This document shows positions 17,444 to 26,297 of a stretch of DNA of 64,000 nucleotides, one piece after another; position 1 is the stretch's first letter, and every line of letters starts with the position of its first letter. A program made the position numbers and the translations under genes. Source of the stretch: Marinobacter adhaerens HP15 (GTDB taxonomy: Bacteria; Pseudomonadota; Gammaproteobacteria; Pseudomonadales; Oleiphilaceae); assembly GCF_000166295.1 (NCBI RefSeq), contig NC_017506.1:3596001-3660000 (forward strand), read 5' to 3'. The notes beneath the pieces were generated by a model. That model did no database searches. It saw only the letters and a list, made by a program, of their open reading frames with translations, and was not told where the DNA came from.

Positions 17444-18964
17444 TTAGATGCGATACAGCTTCACCAGTTCATTCAGTTTTTCGGTGACCGCCTCAAGGTC
17501 TGAAGCCATGGTTCTGACCCGCTCCGCCTCGGATACCACATCGTTGTTCCGGTTGGCGATGGAATGAATGTTCTCATTGATCTGAAGCGACGTGGCTGCC
17601 TGCTCTTCCGAGGCCGATGCGATCTGGCAATTCATTCGCGAAACCTCGCCGATGGCTGCTTCAACTTCGCGAATTGCCTCGCCAGTTTCTCGCATGGCCC
17701 GTGTTGACTCGGCAGAACGGGTCCGGCCCATCTCCATCGAAGCCTTGGTGGCTTCTGATATGTCGCTCAGTTCGCCGACGGTAGCCCGAATCTGGTCAGT
17801 AAATTCCTGGGTTCTCAGGGAAAGCGCCCTGACCTCATCCGCCACCACGGAGAATCCACGGCCATGCTCTCCGGCTCTTACCGCCTCGATGGCGGCGTTC
17901 AGGGCCAGCAGGTTGGTCTGTTCGGAGATCGCATTGATAGAGCCGACGACAGAGGAAATGGATTCGATTTTTTCGCTCAGCTCATCAACCCGATTAGCAC
18001 TGCTTTCAAGAGCTTCATCGGTAGACTCCGTGAGTTTCGACGCGTTAGCCATGGCCTCACCACCTCTGGTGGCTGCGGCGGAAGCATTGCTGGCCGCGTC
18101 CGACGCCAGCTGCGCGTTACTGGCGACTTCCTGGATACTGGCGGACATTTCATTGGTTGCCGTGGCCGCCTGATCAGTCTGAACCTGCTGCTCGTTGGCA
18201 ATCTGCGTGGTTGTGTCACTGACACTGGTCATGTCATCAGCGTTCGAACGCAGTTGACCAGAAAGCTCTTTCAGCCGGGCGATGAGTTCGACAAACCTGT
18301 CGAGCATGTTATTGAAGGAGCTGGCCGTGACGGACTTGTCTGCGCCATCGAGACGTGAGGTAAGATCATTATCCGCATCGAACGTCCGTATAATGTCAAT
18401 AATCTGAAACGACTGCCTTTGCTCTGCCCCCATTTGGATCGCAAAAAAGACGAGAATTGCAGACTCAAAAACCACGAATGCAGCATGCAGGAAGGTAATG
18501 GACCAATTGCAATCATAGTTGAAGATCATGATCGGCATCTCGCCCAATGTGGCACCCGCCAGTTCAAGCGCTGTAAATGCGACATGATGCAACGCTATCG
18601 TTGCAGCACCGACCACCACGGGCAGCCAGTCCCGATAGATGATCACCAGGGCAAGCGCAGCAAAAATGTGGAAATGCATTTCAATACGACCCAACTGCGC
18701 CTGGATCATGATGGCCGAGAACAGCATCAGGCAGATTGCGAACAGTGACGACAAGGCCCTTGTTCCACGCATCGTAAAGAAGCCGGCAGTTGCAAGACCT
18801 CCCACCAGCAAAGACGCAATCAGAGCGAACATAGTGGTGCCATAGCCCATCGGCACCAGCAAGCCGACCACCGGAATATGCGCCAGAAGGATCAACAACA
18901 TCTGGCGATCGGTGCGCTCCCGGATTTCAACTTCGTAAGACTGACTGTTTACTGCGGTCGTCAT
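17444..18964 (-). CDS. Methyl-accepting chemotaxis protein with histidine-rich membrane sensor region
   Basis: 506 residues. The first 190 residues hold about six membrane helices and almost no periplasmic part. Within them lie histidines at H97 and H99 (MHFH), the pair H126-H127 and H160, spaced so as to suggest metal or heme ligands in the membrane. A cytoplasmic linker leads to a standard MCP signalling domain with the hairpin tip [20 protein letters not shown]. There is no C-terminal CheR-binding pentapeptide. The ATG overlaps the stop of the upstream SCO gene (ATGA), so the two are co-translated. This suggests sensing of copper, oxygen or redox state; this is inference. Confidence 0.86.
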   Translation of the reverse strand: MTTAVNSQSYEVEIRERTDRQMLLILLAHIPVVGLLVPMGYGTTMFALIASLLVGGLATAGFFTMRGTRALSSLFAICLMLFSAIMIQAQLGRIEMHFHIFAALALVIIYRDWLPVVVGAATIALHHVAFTALELAGATLGEMPIMIFNYDCNWSITFLHAAFVVFESAILVFFAIQMGAEQRQSFQIIDIIRTFDADNDLTSRLDGADKSVTASSFNNMLDRFVELIARLKELSGQLRSNADDMTSVSDTTTQIANEQQVQTDQAATATNEMSASIQEVASNAQLASDAASNASAAATRGGEAMANASKLTESTDEALESSANRVDELSEKIESISSVVGSINAISEQTNLLALNAAIEAVRAGEHGRGFSVVADEVRALSLRTQEFTDQIRATVGELSDISEATKASMEMGRTRSAESTRAMRETGEAIREVEAAIGEVSRMNCQIASASEEQAATSLQINENIHSIANRNNDVVSEAERVRTMASDLEAVTEKLNELVKLYRI

Positions 18965-19548
18965 ATGGAACTCTCGCTATTTTTGTCTTTTAGTAAGCGG
19001 CGAAGATCCTGTTCAACCAGCTTGAGATTCAGATCTGGTGTTGTGTAAACCAGCCTTCTGCGGAACTCTCCCGTCACTACATGCAGATGTGCGCTGTGAG
19101 CGATGAGATCATCCTCGGAACTACGCTGTTTAACGGCAAAATCGTTGTAAGTTGAAGCCAGTTTTTGAGCGGCCCGGTGAGTTTCCGGCCGGTAGAATCT
19201 GAACGCCTTCCCAAGACTTTCCATGGTTTGACCAAGCACTTCCGGCGTGTCGTTTTCCGGGTCAAGGGTGACAAACAGGAACTCGACCTCAGCCCCATCC
19301 AAAAGCTGGCTCAGCTCCATCAGATTGACCAATTGAACCGGGCAAACGGTTCCGCACTGGCGATAACCAAAGAAAATAACGGAAAGTCCATTCTGCGGAG
19401 GCTGGTAGCCAGTCAGGTTCTCTCCCGGCTCATCAATCGCCATCCCGTAAAAGCCGCTGTTGTTGAGCAGCGACGGCATCACCGGGAGCGCAAGTGCCAA
19501 AAAGAAAGCTGTGGCGAAAAGCAGAATACTTGTCGTTTTCCTGTTCAC
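18961..19548 (-). CDS. SCO1/SenC family copper-binding thioredoxin-fold protein
   Basis: 195 residues from GTG 19548 (AGGA just upstream); an in-frame TTG at 19620 is possible but lacks a ribosome site. An N-terminal membrane anchor is followed by a thioredoxin fold with [14 protein letters not shown], giving the CxxxC copper site, and a later His in SAHLHVV as third ligand. SCO proteins deliver copper to cytochrome c oxidase CuA or sense redox state. No oxidase genes are near; the gene instead overlaps a chemoreceptor gene by 4 bp. Function in sensing is inference, family is clear. Confidence 0.86.
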   Translation of the reverse strand: MNRKTTSILLFATAFFLALALPVMPSLLNNSGFYGMAIDEPGENLTGYQPPQNGLSVIFFGYRQCGTVCPVQLVNLMELSQLLDGAEVEFLFVTLDPENDTPEVLGQTMESLGKAFRFYRPETHRAAQKLASTYNDFAVKQRSSEDDLIAHSAHLHVVTGEFRRRLVYTTPDLNLKLVEQDLRRLLKDKNSESSI

Positions 19549-19717
19549 TTTTCCTGTCCGTGAAAGATCGGCGCAAGTTTGCAGAGAAGTTTGAAACCGG
19601 GCTATAGGTGCATTGCGCAACGTTCAGCCCCTAGAACTTGCATTTGCAATCTTTTACGGACGCAAAAAGCGACAGATCTTTTTTTGTTGTAATGAGAAGT
19701 AAACTTTAGGAACAGGA

Positions 19718-21541
19718 CTACATCTGGCGCTCGCCATAAAGTTGGGCGTACAGCCCTTCCCTGGCAATGAGCTCGTCGTGGTGACCCTCTTCGATAATCC
19801 GGCCATCTTCGAAAACACAGGCACGATCTGCCTGTTTAACGGCGCTGAGGCGATGGGCAATGATCAGGGTGGTGCGCTGTTTGAGGAAAGCTTCGAGATC
19901 CCGATGGAGCTGAAACTCGGTTTCCGCATCCAGCGCGGAGGTGGCCTCATCCAGGATCACCACTGAAGGCTCTGACAGTATCATCCGGGCAATGGCCAGG
20001 CGTTGACGCTGTCCGCCCGACAGGCGCACCCCCTGTCGGCCGATAACGGTATCAAGCTGGTCGTGCATTGCCGCAACCGTGCCGTCCAATTGGGCGATTC
20101 GCAGGGCATCCCAGAGCGCGGCATCGGGCTTGTCCCGGCCAAGGGTCAGGTTCTGGCGAACGGTATCGTTGAACAGCGCCGGGTGCTGAAGCACGGTCGC
20201 GACATGTTCACGAAGGCAGGGCAAGCCAATGCGCTCAACAGGCACTCCATCAATCAACACCTCGCCCTGCTGCGGTGTGTACATGCCGAGGATGACCTGA
20301 ATCAGAGTCGACTTGCCGCCACCGCTGGCGCCCACCAGGGCCACTTTTTCGCCGGGCGCCAACTCCAGATTGATGCCCCGGAGCACCTGCTCCTCGCCAT
20401 AAGCGAAATGGATATTGCGCAGGGTAAGCCCCACGGTATGACGGTCGCGGAACGGGTTCTCCAGCGCCGGATAGCGGGGCTCTTCTTTCAGATCCAGCAA
20501 CCGGTTGATACGCCCGAGCGCCGCATTGGCGGCGAACCAGGCGTACTGCATGTTGAGCATTTCCTGAACCGGCGTCAGCATGAACCAGAGGTAGCCGAAA
20601 ATGGCGAACATCATGCCGATGCTCAGGTCGCTGAACAGCACGGTTACCATCGCGGCGGCCCGGAACGCGTCGACGCCGAACTGGAACAGGGCAAAACTGG
20701 CCCGGCTGGCTGCATCGCTGCGCCATTCGAACTGGATCGCGTGGTCCCGCACGTTGCGGGCGCGGTCGATCAGCTGGCGAAGGTAATGCTTTTCCCGATT
20801 AGCCGCCCGCAGTTGGTGAATCGCATCCAGGGTTTCGGTCAGGTCGCCCTGGAAGTCTTCGTAAGCGCTGTTCTCCCGGCGCTTCAACTCCTTGACCCGC
20901 TTGCCGATCAGAATCGTGGCGAAGATGACCAGCGGATTGAACAGCAGAATGAGTAGGCCCAGCTCCCAGTGCACCCAGAGCAGGACCCCAGCGGTACCCA
21001 GCACTGTCAGGCTCGCCACCAGAAAACGGCTGATGGTGGTACCCAGAAACTGGTCTACGGTATCCAGATCGGTAATAAAGTGACTGCTGATTCCGCCCGA
21101 GCCGCGAGTTTCGTACTCGGACATGGCCACCCGTTGCAAACGCCCGAGCAGGCGGGACCGGATGCGGAACACCACATCCTTGGAAACCTTGGAAAATTCC
21201 CGGGACTGCAAAACGTTGAACGACAGTGCCGCCACACGAAGCAGAAATGCCACCACAACCATCAGGCCGATATAGACCACCGGTGTTTCCCAGCTCCCCG
21301 GCAGGAAGGAATCCATTACCGGTAACACAGGGCCAGGCTCGTCCAGCAGCACTTCGTCCACCAGAACCGGCAGCAGCAGTGGCACCGGCACACTCATCAC
21401 GGTGGCCATGATAGCCAGCAGATTGGCACGCACCAGTCTTGGCTTGTGCTTGAGCGCAAGCCCAAAGATGTCCCGCCAGGTGTACTGCTGCCGGGTTTCG
21501 CGAGTATCGATACCGGTTACGCTGTTTTGCGGGTGTTCCAA
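19718..21541 (-). CDS. ABC exporter, fused permease and ATPase (MsbA/LmrA type)
   Basis: 607 residues. An ABC type-1 membrane domain with six helices (about 35-330) is fused to a nucleotide-binding domain with Walker A GASGGGKSTLI, signature LSGGQRQRLAIAR, Walker B VVILDEATSALD and the switch His in LIIAHRLSA. Half-transporter exporters of this kind act as dimers moving lipids, drugs or peptides out of the cytoplasm; the substrate cannot be told. The start is TTG 21541, supported by GGAGG six bases upstream. It stands alone, divergent from the zinc-finger membrane protein gene. Confidence 0.9.
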   Translation of the reverse strand: MEHPQNSVTGIDTRETRQQYTWRDIFGLALKHKPRLVRANLLAIMATVMSVPVPLLLPVLVDEVLLDEPGPVLPVMDSFLPGSWETPVVYIGLMVVVAFLLRVAALSFNVLQSREFSKVSKDVVFRIRSRLLGRLQRVAMSEYETRGSGGISSHFITDLDTVDQFLGTTISRFLVASLTVLGTAGVLLWVHWELGLLILLFNPLVIFATILIGKRVKELKRRENSAYEDFQGDLTETLDAIHQLRAANREKHYLRQLIDRARNVRDHAIQFEWRSDAASRASFALFQFGVDAFRAAAMVTVLFSDLSIGMMFAIFGYLWFMLTPVQEMLNMQYAWFAANAALGRINRLLDLKEEPRYPALENPFRDRHTVGLTLRNIHFAYGEEQVLRGINLELAPGEKVALVGASGGGKSTLIQVILGMYTPQQGEVLIDGVPVERIGLPCLREHVATVLQHPALFNDTVRQNLTLGRDKPDAALWDALRIAQLDGTVAAMHDQLDTVIGRQGVRLSGGQRQRLAIARMILSEPSVVILDEATSALDAETEFQLHRDLEAFLKQRTTLIIAHRLSAVKQADRACVFEDGRIIEEGHHDELIAREGLYAQLYGERQM

Positions 21542-21685
21542 GCAACCTCCGGAGAATCAGATGTGCCCGGTTGGATACGCCCGGGAACTGACAATAGTCT
21601 ACCTGTTAACTGGTTTGCTGCGATCAAAACCGACATCTGTCATCATGAGCCAACGATTTTCTGATGGACCAGGACACAAGCACCT

Positions 21686-23140
21686 GTGAAACACGATTGC
21701 CACTATCACCCCGGCGACCCTGCCAAATGGCACTGCGGGGAGTGCCAGATTCACTACTGCAGCCGCTGCATGCCCGACGCCGATACCCGACAGCGTCGGG
21801 CCCTGTGTCCGCACTGCAGCAAGGCCATGCGATACCTGGGCGCCGCCACCGAAGTGGTCCCGTTCTGGCAGCGACTCGGCGCGTTCTTCCGCTACCCGTT
21901 CCATACCGATCCGCTGATCGTGATCGCCATCTGTACCCTGGTGCCGGTAGTCGCCCCCGCCAACCTGATCGGCATTCTGATCTGGCTGGTGCTGGCGCTT
22001 GCGCTCTTCAAGTACACCTATGCGGTGATCAACCACACCGCTGAAGGCCACCTGAAACCGCCCGCCGTGTCCGTCGCCTTCACCGGCAGCGGGTTTGATA
22101 TTGTCATCCTGCAGTTGCTGGTCTTCGTGCTGATGGGCGGGCTGGTTGGCGCGGCTGCCATGCTCGGCGGCCCCATCCTGATGCTGCTGGCGCTGGCGTT
22201 TGTCATCCTGGCATTGCCGGCCAGCATCATGGTGCTTGCCATGGAGCGCTCGGTGGGCGCGGCGGTGAATCCGATGAATCTGGCGGTGCTGATCTCCCGA
22301 ATCGGCACCCCCTATTTCCTGCTCTACGGCTACCTGATCCTGCTGACCCTCGCCTCGGGCGCGGCCCAGGACTTCGCGGTTAATCACTTTCCGTTCTGGG
22401 TGGCCCAGCCCCTGGCCGGCTTCCTGAACAGTACTTTCACACTGATTCTGTTCCACATGCTGGGCTACCTGCTATTCCAGTATCAGGAAGAGCTGGGATT
22501 CGCCTCGGATATCCAGGATGAAACCGCCGGGCAGGACACCCACCAGCGCGACCGAAGCGCCCGTTTTGATGCCGATATCGACATGAACCTGAAAGACGGC
22601 AACTACGACCGGGTGCAAAGCATGCTGAAGGAAGCACTGAAGCGGGACCGGGACAACGCCCTGAGAATCGGCCAGCTGTACCAGCTACTCACAGCCCGCC
22701 AGGACACCGACGAGCTCTACCGTTACCACCCACGAATCCTGGGCTGGTTGGCCGATCGCAACGACGGAGAAGGCATCGCGGGTGTGCTGAATACGATCCA
22801 GAAAGCAGAACCCGGCTTCAAACTGGAGGATCCGGACCTTTCAGTGCGCTGCGCCCGGGCCCTGTATCACCGGGGCCAGTTCAAACCGGCCTTGCGAGTG
22901 CTTCAGGATTTCCACAAGCGCTTTCCGGACAGCGAGCAGCTGGCGCCGGCCTATCTGCTGGTGGCCCAGACCCTGGCCAACGGATTGTCCCAGTGGGAAA
23001 AAGCGACGGCCTTCCTGACGTTTATCCAGAAAAAATGCGTGAATCATCCGCTGCATGAGCAGATTACGGTTTATCTGCAGCAGGCGCAGAATAAAGAGCC
23101 ATTGAAGGGTCCCAAGGCGTCTTTTTCGGTTCAGGAGTAA
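21686..23140 (+). CDS. Zinc-finger membrane protein with C-terminal helical repeats
   Basis: 484 residues from GTG 21686. The N-terminus holds four Cys/His pairs (C5-H8, C17-C20, C25-C28, C41-C44), a B-box-like double zinc site. Several membrane helices follow between about 75 and 270, then a soluble C-terminal part (about 295-470) of TPR-like helical repeats. I do not know a named function. It converges on a rhomboid protease whose C-terminal part looks related, with a long inverted repeat between the two stops. A membrane scaffold or proteostasis role is possible but not shown. Confidence 0.75.
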   Translation: MKHDCHYHPGDPAKWHCGECQIHYCSRCMPDADTRQRRALCPHCSKAMRYLGAATEVVPFWQRLGAFFRYPFHTDPLIVIAICTLVPVVAPANLIGILIWLVLALALFKYTYAVINHTAEGHLKPPAVSVAFTGSGFDIVILQLLVFVLMGGLVGAAAMLGGPILMLLALAFVILALPASIMVLAMERSVGAAVNPMNLAVLISRIGTPYFLLYGYLILLTLASGAAQDFAVNHFPFWVAQPLAGFLNSTFTLILFHMLGYLLFQYQEELGFASDIQDETAGQDTHQRDRSARFDADIDMNLKDGNYDRVQSMLKEALKRDRDNALRIGQLYQLLTARQDTDELYRYHPRILGWLADRNDGEGIAGVLNTIQKAEPGFKLEDPDLSVRCARALYHRGQFKPALRVLQDFHKRFPDSEQLAPAYLLVAQTLANGLSQWEKATAFLTFIQKKCVNHPLHEQITVYLQQAQNKEPLKGPKASFSVQE

Positions 23141-23146
23141 GGCAGC

Positions 23147-23245
23147 GTATGGGGGCGGCTTCCCAAAACTGTGCGGAGCCAGGGATGGCGGAGCCAAGCG
23201 TACACGGATGTATTTACAGCGTGTTTTGGGAAGCCGCCCCCATAC
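23147..23245. repeat. Perfect 23-bp inverted repeat with 53-base spacer between convergent genes
   Basis: Bases 23147-23169 are the exact reverse complement of 23223-23245; the inner part of the arm contains GGGGGCGGCTTCCC. The spacer 23170-23222 carries AGCCAGGGATGGCGGAGCC and ends near ATTTACAGCG. It begins seven bases after one stop and ends 17 bases before the other. The shape fits a bidirectional terminator or a REP-like dispersed element. No second copy was noticed in this window. Confidence 0.85.
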
Positions 23246-23261
23246 CCTGCCCCGAACTGTG

Positions 23262-24710
23262 TCAATTGGCCTGCAATAATTGGCGATAATGGCGTGCTTT
23301 GGGTGCCATCTGACGCTTCTCAAACTCTTCCACCAGCAACCGACAGGCCTCGGTTGTCAGCATGTCATCGCCGGTGCTTTTCAATCGCTCAAAGGCTTTC
23401 TCGGCAGCTTTCAGATCATGCTGTTTCAGGCTGGTAAACAACACCCGGTTATGGTCCTGCGCCGATAACGGCTGATAGCTTTCCCCTTTACCCAGGTATT
23501 CCTGCCAGATAGCAATCATCTGCTCTGGCTGGCGCCGGCTGAGGGCATCGTTCATAAGCTCTATGGCGCGATCACGATATTCAGGCAAGTCCGGGCGGAG
23601 TTTGGCCAACTGGTAAAGGTGTTCCAGCAGAATATGGCGTTCCGGATAGTGCTCACGAAGAGCCTCGAATTGCCGCCGGGCCAAATCGAACTCCATTCGG
23701 CCGAGGCTGGCCATGGCCTGGGCGTAACCGGTGGTAAACCGGGCATCCTGCTCTTCCTCTTCCGGTTCGAAAAATTCCTCTCGCACCTGCAGCCAGCTTT
23801 TGCCAAGCAGCCAGACCAGACCGGCACCTGCGATCAGACCGCCAGCGTGGGCCATGTAGGCGATACCGGTGGCACCGGCATACCAGTAATCGTAGATTTC
23901 CTTGCCCACCCATACCGGTAACAGAGCAATAGCCGGAGCACGGAAATAGTTGAAGTAAACGCCGAGAAAGTAGAAGAAACGGATCTTCTGCAGGCCATAA
24001 ATGGCTACGTACATGCCCATCAGGCCGGAGATCGAGCCCGAGGCACCCACCAGGGGTACATAGCTACCCGCCGAAACCGCGGTAAACATCAGACCGGACA
24101 AGGCACCGCAAACCAGATAGGCAATCAGGTACCGACCCGGCCCCAGGGCTTTCTCAACGGTGAATCCCAGCAGGAACAGGAAGATCAGGTTACCGATGAT
24201 GTGGCCCCAGCCGCCGTGCAGAAACTGGTAGGTGATCAGGGTATACAGTGACAGATCGGCAGGAACCAGTCCCAACTGGTTGGCACTCAGCTTCTGGATG
24301 TACTGCTGCTCTATCGCAGTGCGCTGCTCCTGCCAACGGGCCCTTTCTGTCGGCGCCCAGATCACATCACGGTTCTGCAGCAGATACTGGTAGAACTCCC
24401 GGTCCATCATCAGATTGATGGCCAGCCAGAAGGTTTCGTTCTCTTCCCGGAGTTGCTGAAACTGCTGTAGTTCGTATACCCGGCCTTCTTCACCCTGGAA
24501 CTGGATTTGCCGTTGCAGGTAATCCTCGTAGGCCGGCGCCTCCAGCTCATGTAGGTCGGCGGCCAGGTACTGTTCAACGGCCTGCTCGAGTTTCCGGCTG
24601 TCGTCCCCCTGATAAAACAGGAAAACCAGCAGGCAGGCCATGATCAGGCCCAGGGTGACCCAGGGCGGGCGTTTCCAGTTGATGGCGTTCTCGGCGGGGA
24701 TAATCAGCAT
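23262..24710 (-). CDS. Rhomboid family intramembrane serine protease with TPR-like tail
   Basis: 482 residues. A first membrane helix (about 18-35) is followed by a long soluble insert (40-150) and the rhomboid core (about 155-305). HGGWGHIIGN carries the conserved His and Asn, the catalytic Ser224 sits in GASGSISG, and its partner His288 sits in AHAGG. Residues after 330 form helical TPR-like repeats. Rhomboids cut membrane proteins within the bilayer. The tail resembles that of the convergent zinc-finger protein. ATG 24710 opens towards a 322-bp divergent intergenic region. Confidence 0.92.
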   Translation of the reverse strand: MLIIPAENAINWKRPPWVTLGLIMACLLVFLFYQGDDSRKLEQAVEQYLAADLHELEAPAYEDYLQRQIQFQGEEGRVYELQQFQQLREENETFWLAINLMMDREFYQYLLQNRDVIWAPTERARWQEQRTAIEQQYIQKLSANQLGLVPADLSLYTLITYQFLHGGWGHIIGNLIFLFLLGFTVEKALGPGRYLIAYLVCGALSGLMFTAVSAGSYVPLVGASGSISGLMGMYVAIYGLQKIRFFYFLGVYFNYFRAPAIALLPVWVGKEIYDYWYAGATGIAYMAHAGGLIAGAGLVWLLGKSWLQVREEFFEPEEEEQDARFTTGYAQAMASLGRMEFDLARRQFEALREHYPERHILLEHLYQLAKLRPDLPEYRDRAIELMNDALSRRQPEQMIAIWQEYLGKGESYQPLSAQDHNRVLFTSLKQHDLKAAEKAFERLKSTGDDMLTTEACRLLVEEFEKRQMAPKARHYRQLLQAN

Positions 24711-25032
24711 GGGCGGTCACAATTCATCATAATCTGTCCCTGAAAGTCTGCTTTTTACCACAGCCACGCCTTCTTTTCGCGCTCAAATGGAATCCAGCGC
24801 AAAGGTCGCTATGGGTCAATCCCGGAAATGTGGCACACCCCACAGAGTCGGAAAAGCCCGGACTACCGGTGAGACTGTCATTGGCGCGTCACACAAATGA
24901 CATTAAATCATTTCCAGCGACGGACTGTGCCGGGACATGTATCGACTTTTCGCCAATTGCCGTTATTCCTGCTCCGGCCAATAGTGAACAGGAATAACAA
25001 GAAAAACCGGATACCGAACCAAGGATTTTCAG
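24711..25032. other. 322-bp divergent intergenic region
   Basis: This lies between the rhomboid gene (minus) and the OmpA-domain gene (plus) and should hold both promoters. I see no gene. The only clear structure is the 10-bp inverted repeat at 24962-24998; sequence around 24880-24920 is relatively AT-rich but shows no convincing -35/-10 pair. Confidence 0.6.
24962..24998 (+). promoter_or_regulatory. 10-bp inverted repeat upstream of the OmpA-domain gene
   Basis: GTTATTCCTG (24962-24971) and CAGGAATAAC (24989-24998) are perfect inverted copies separated by 17 bases, ending 34 bases before the start codon. It could be an operator or a stem in the 5' leader. No T-run follows. Confidence 0.55.
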
Positions 25033-25473
25033 ATGACCGTACTTGTATTGGATAACCCGGGCCTGATCGCCAATGCTGCGATGGCCGCAGGCTTCACCGC
25101 TGCCACTTACGATGCCGGGACCAGACGCCCGCACCGCATGAAGTTCCATTACGGCTTCAACAAGCACTCACTGGACAAGGATGACATTGCCTTCCTGCAA
25201 CAGCACGCCGCCTACCTGAAGGAGCATCCTTCCGTGAGCGTGCGGATTCATGGCCATTCCGACAACTTCGGTTCGGAGGATTACAACCAGTTTCTGTCAC
25301 GATTGCGGGCCAATGCAGTGGCGCGAAGTCTCATTCAGGAAGGCGTGGAGGAATCCCGGATTCTAATGCGGCACTGGGGCTCAGCGCGCCCTCTGGCAAC
25401 GCCGGAAGACAGGGCTGCCAACCGCCGAGTAGAACTGGAATACATGGACATGGATGTCGCCCAGGCACTCTGA
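25033..25473 (+). CDS. OmpA-domain protein without recognisable signal peptide
   Basis: 146 residues. Residues of about 35-140 form an OmpA C-terminal peptidoglycan-binding domain with the conserved Asp in IHGHSDNFGSEDYNQFLS and Arg in RLRANAVARSL, the two residues that bind diaminopimelate. The first 30 residues (beginning MTVLVLDNPGLIANAAMAAG) are mildly hydrophobic but lack a charged n-region, a lipobox or a clear cleavage site, so export is uncertain. AAGGA seven bases before ATG 25033 fixes the start. A dedicated sortase system 2 kb away often comes with an OmpA-like protein (PdsO), but this protein is short and its assignment as PdsO is not supported. Confidence 0.82.
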   Translation: MTVLVLDNPGLIANAAMAAGFTAATYDAGTRRPHRMKFHYGFNKHSLDKDDIAFLQQHAAYLKEHPSVSVRIHGHSDNFGSEDYNQFLSRLRANAVARSLIQEGVEESRILMRHWGSARPLATPEDRAANRRVELEYMDMDVAQAL

Positions 25474-25505
25474 GCGGCAATCCGGGATAACGGTTCCACA
25501 AAAAA

Positions 25506-25522
25506 AGGGGGCCTGGCCCCCT
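25506..25522. terminator. Intrinsic terminator between convergent OmpA-domain and MAPEG genes
   Basis: Stem AGGGGGC/GCCCCCT with a 3-base loop. On the minus strand it is followed by seven T (25506-25500), so it best serves the MAPEG operon; on the plus strand CTTTCTC follows, so it may also end the OmpA-domain transcript. Confidence 0.85.
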
Positions 25523-25555
25523 CTTTCTCCGTACCCCAGGTTTCAAGAACCCTGT

Positions 25556-25957
25556 TCAGCCATAGACCTGCCAGACGTTCCACAACAGCAATAAGGCTGT
25601 CACCAGAATCGCCAGCCAGGTCAGCAGAATGCCGATCATACGGGCCCAATGGGTGCCACCGCGACCGTTGATCATGCCGAAGGCATGAAGAATGCGGCCA
25701 ACCACCAGCGCCATACCGGTCCAGTAAATCAGAGTACTGGAAACGCCGTTGAGCTCAGCGATAGCCAGCATGAGCAGACCGAGTGGCGCATACTCCACCA
25801 GGTTGGCGTGGGCCCGGACCGCGGCCTCGAAATCCCGATCATCGGTGACGCCCAGGCCCTTTTTGTACTTCAGACGAAATTTGACGACCTGCGCCGACAA
25901 CACCAGCAAAAGAATGCCGATAACTGCGGCAAACACTCCGGTTACGGGTACGATCAT
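25556..25957 (-). CDS. MAPEG family membrane protein
   Basis: 133 residues with four predicted membrane helices, the usual size for MAPEG. The family signature is seen in FEAAVRAHANLVEYAPLGLL and in GRILHAFGMI. Eukaryotic MAPEG enzymes are glutathione-dependent transferases or eicosanoid synthases; bacterial members are mostly uncharacterised and may act on hydrophobic electrophiles. It starts 2 bp after the GlsB-type gene, so the two share a transcript ending at the terminator at 25506-25522. Confidence 0.9.
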   Translation of the reverse strand: MIVPVTGVFAAVIGILLLVLSAQVVKFRLKYKKGLGVTDDRDFEAAVRAHANLVEYAPLGLLMLAIAELNGVSSTLIYWTGMALVVGRILHAFGMINGRGGTHWARMIGILLTWLAILVTALLLLWNVWQVYG

Positions 25958-25959
25958 GC

Positions 25960-26202
25960 TCAGGCCTTCTTGATTGCACTAACAATAGCGAGAAGCAACA
26001 CAGCGCCTACCGTTGCGGTGACCAGCTCACCAACAGCACCCTGGGCCGCCAGACCGAGAAGGCGGAACACAAAACCGCCGAGAAACGAGCCGACAATACC
26101 GATACCGATGTTGGCCAGAATGCCAAAACCACGGCCCTTCATGATCAAACCAGCCAGCCAACCGGCCACACCACCTATAATCAAAAACAGAATCAGATTC
26201 AT
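25960..26202 (-). CDS. GlsB/YeaQ/YmgE family stress-response membrane protein
   Basis: 80 residues with three hydrophobic segments rich in glycine (GGVAGWLAGLIMKGRGFG, GIVGSFLGGFVF), the typical pattern of the transglycosylase-associated GlsB/YeaQ/YmgE family. Members are inner-membrane proteins induced by stress; the molecular role is unknown. It is first in a two-gene unit with the MAPEG gene. Confidence 0.9.
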   Translation of the reverse strand: MNLILFLIIGGVAGWLAGLIMKGRGFGILANIGIGIVGSFLGGFVFRLLGLAAQGAVGELVTATVGAVLLLAIVSAIKKA

Positions 26203-26297
26203 CTCTTGCCTCTCCCTGAGGGTCGTTGAACGAAACGATCAGTCCCGCAAGACTGCCCTGTTTACCGAAGTGCTTCAAGCACTTCCAGACGAGGCGA

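Noticed and set aside
23171..23437. Small open frame starting inside the inverted repeat
   Set aside because: It reads across the repeat spacer and the rhomboid 3' end; frames like this are commonly mistaken for genes on such repeats.
25033..25473. OmpA-domain protein as PdsO of the sortase system
   Set aside because: It is short, lacks export signal and is separated from the module by three unrelated genes.
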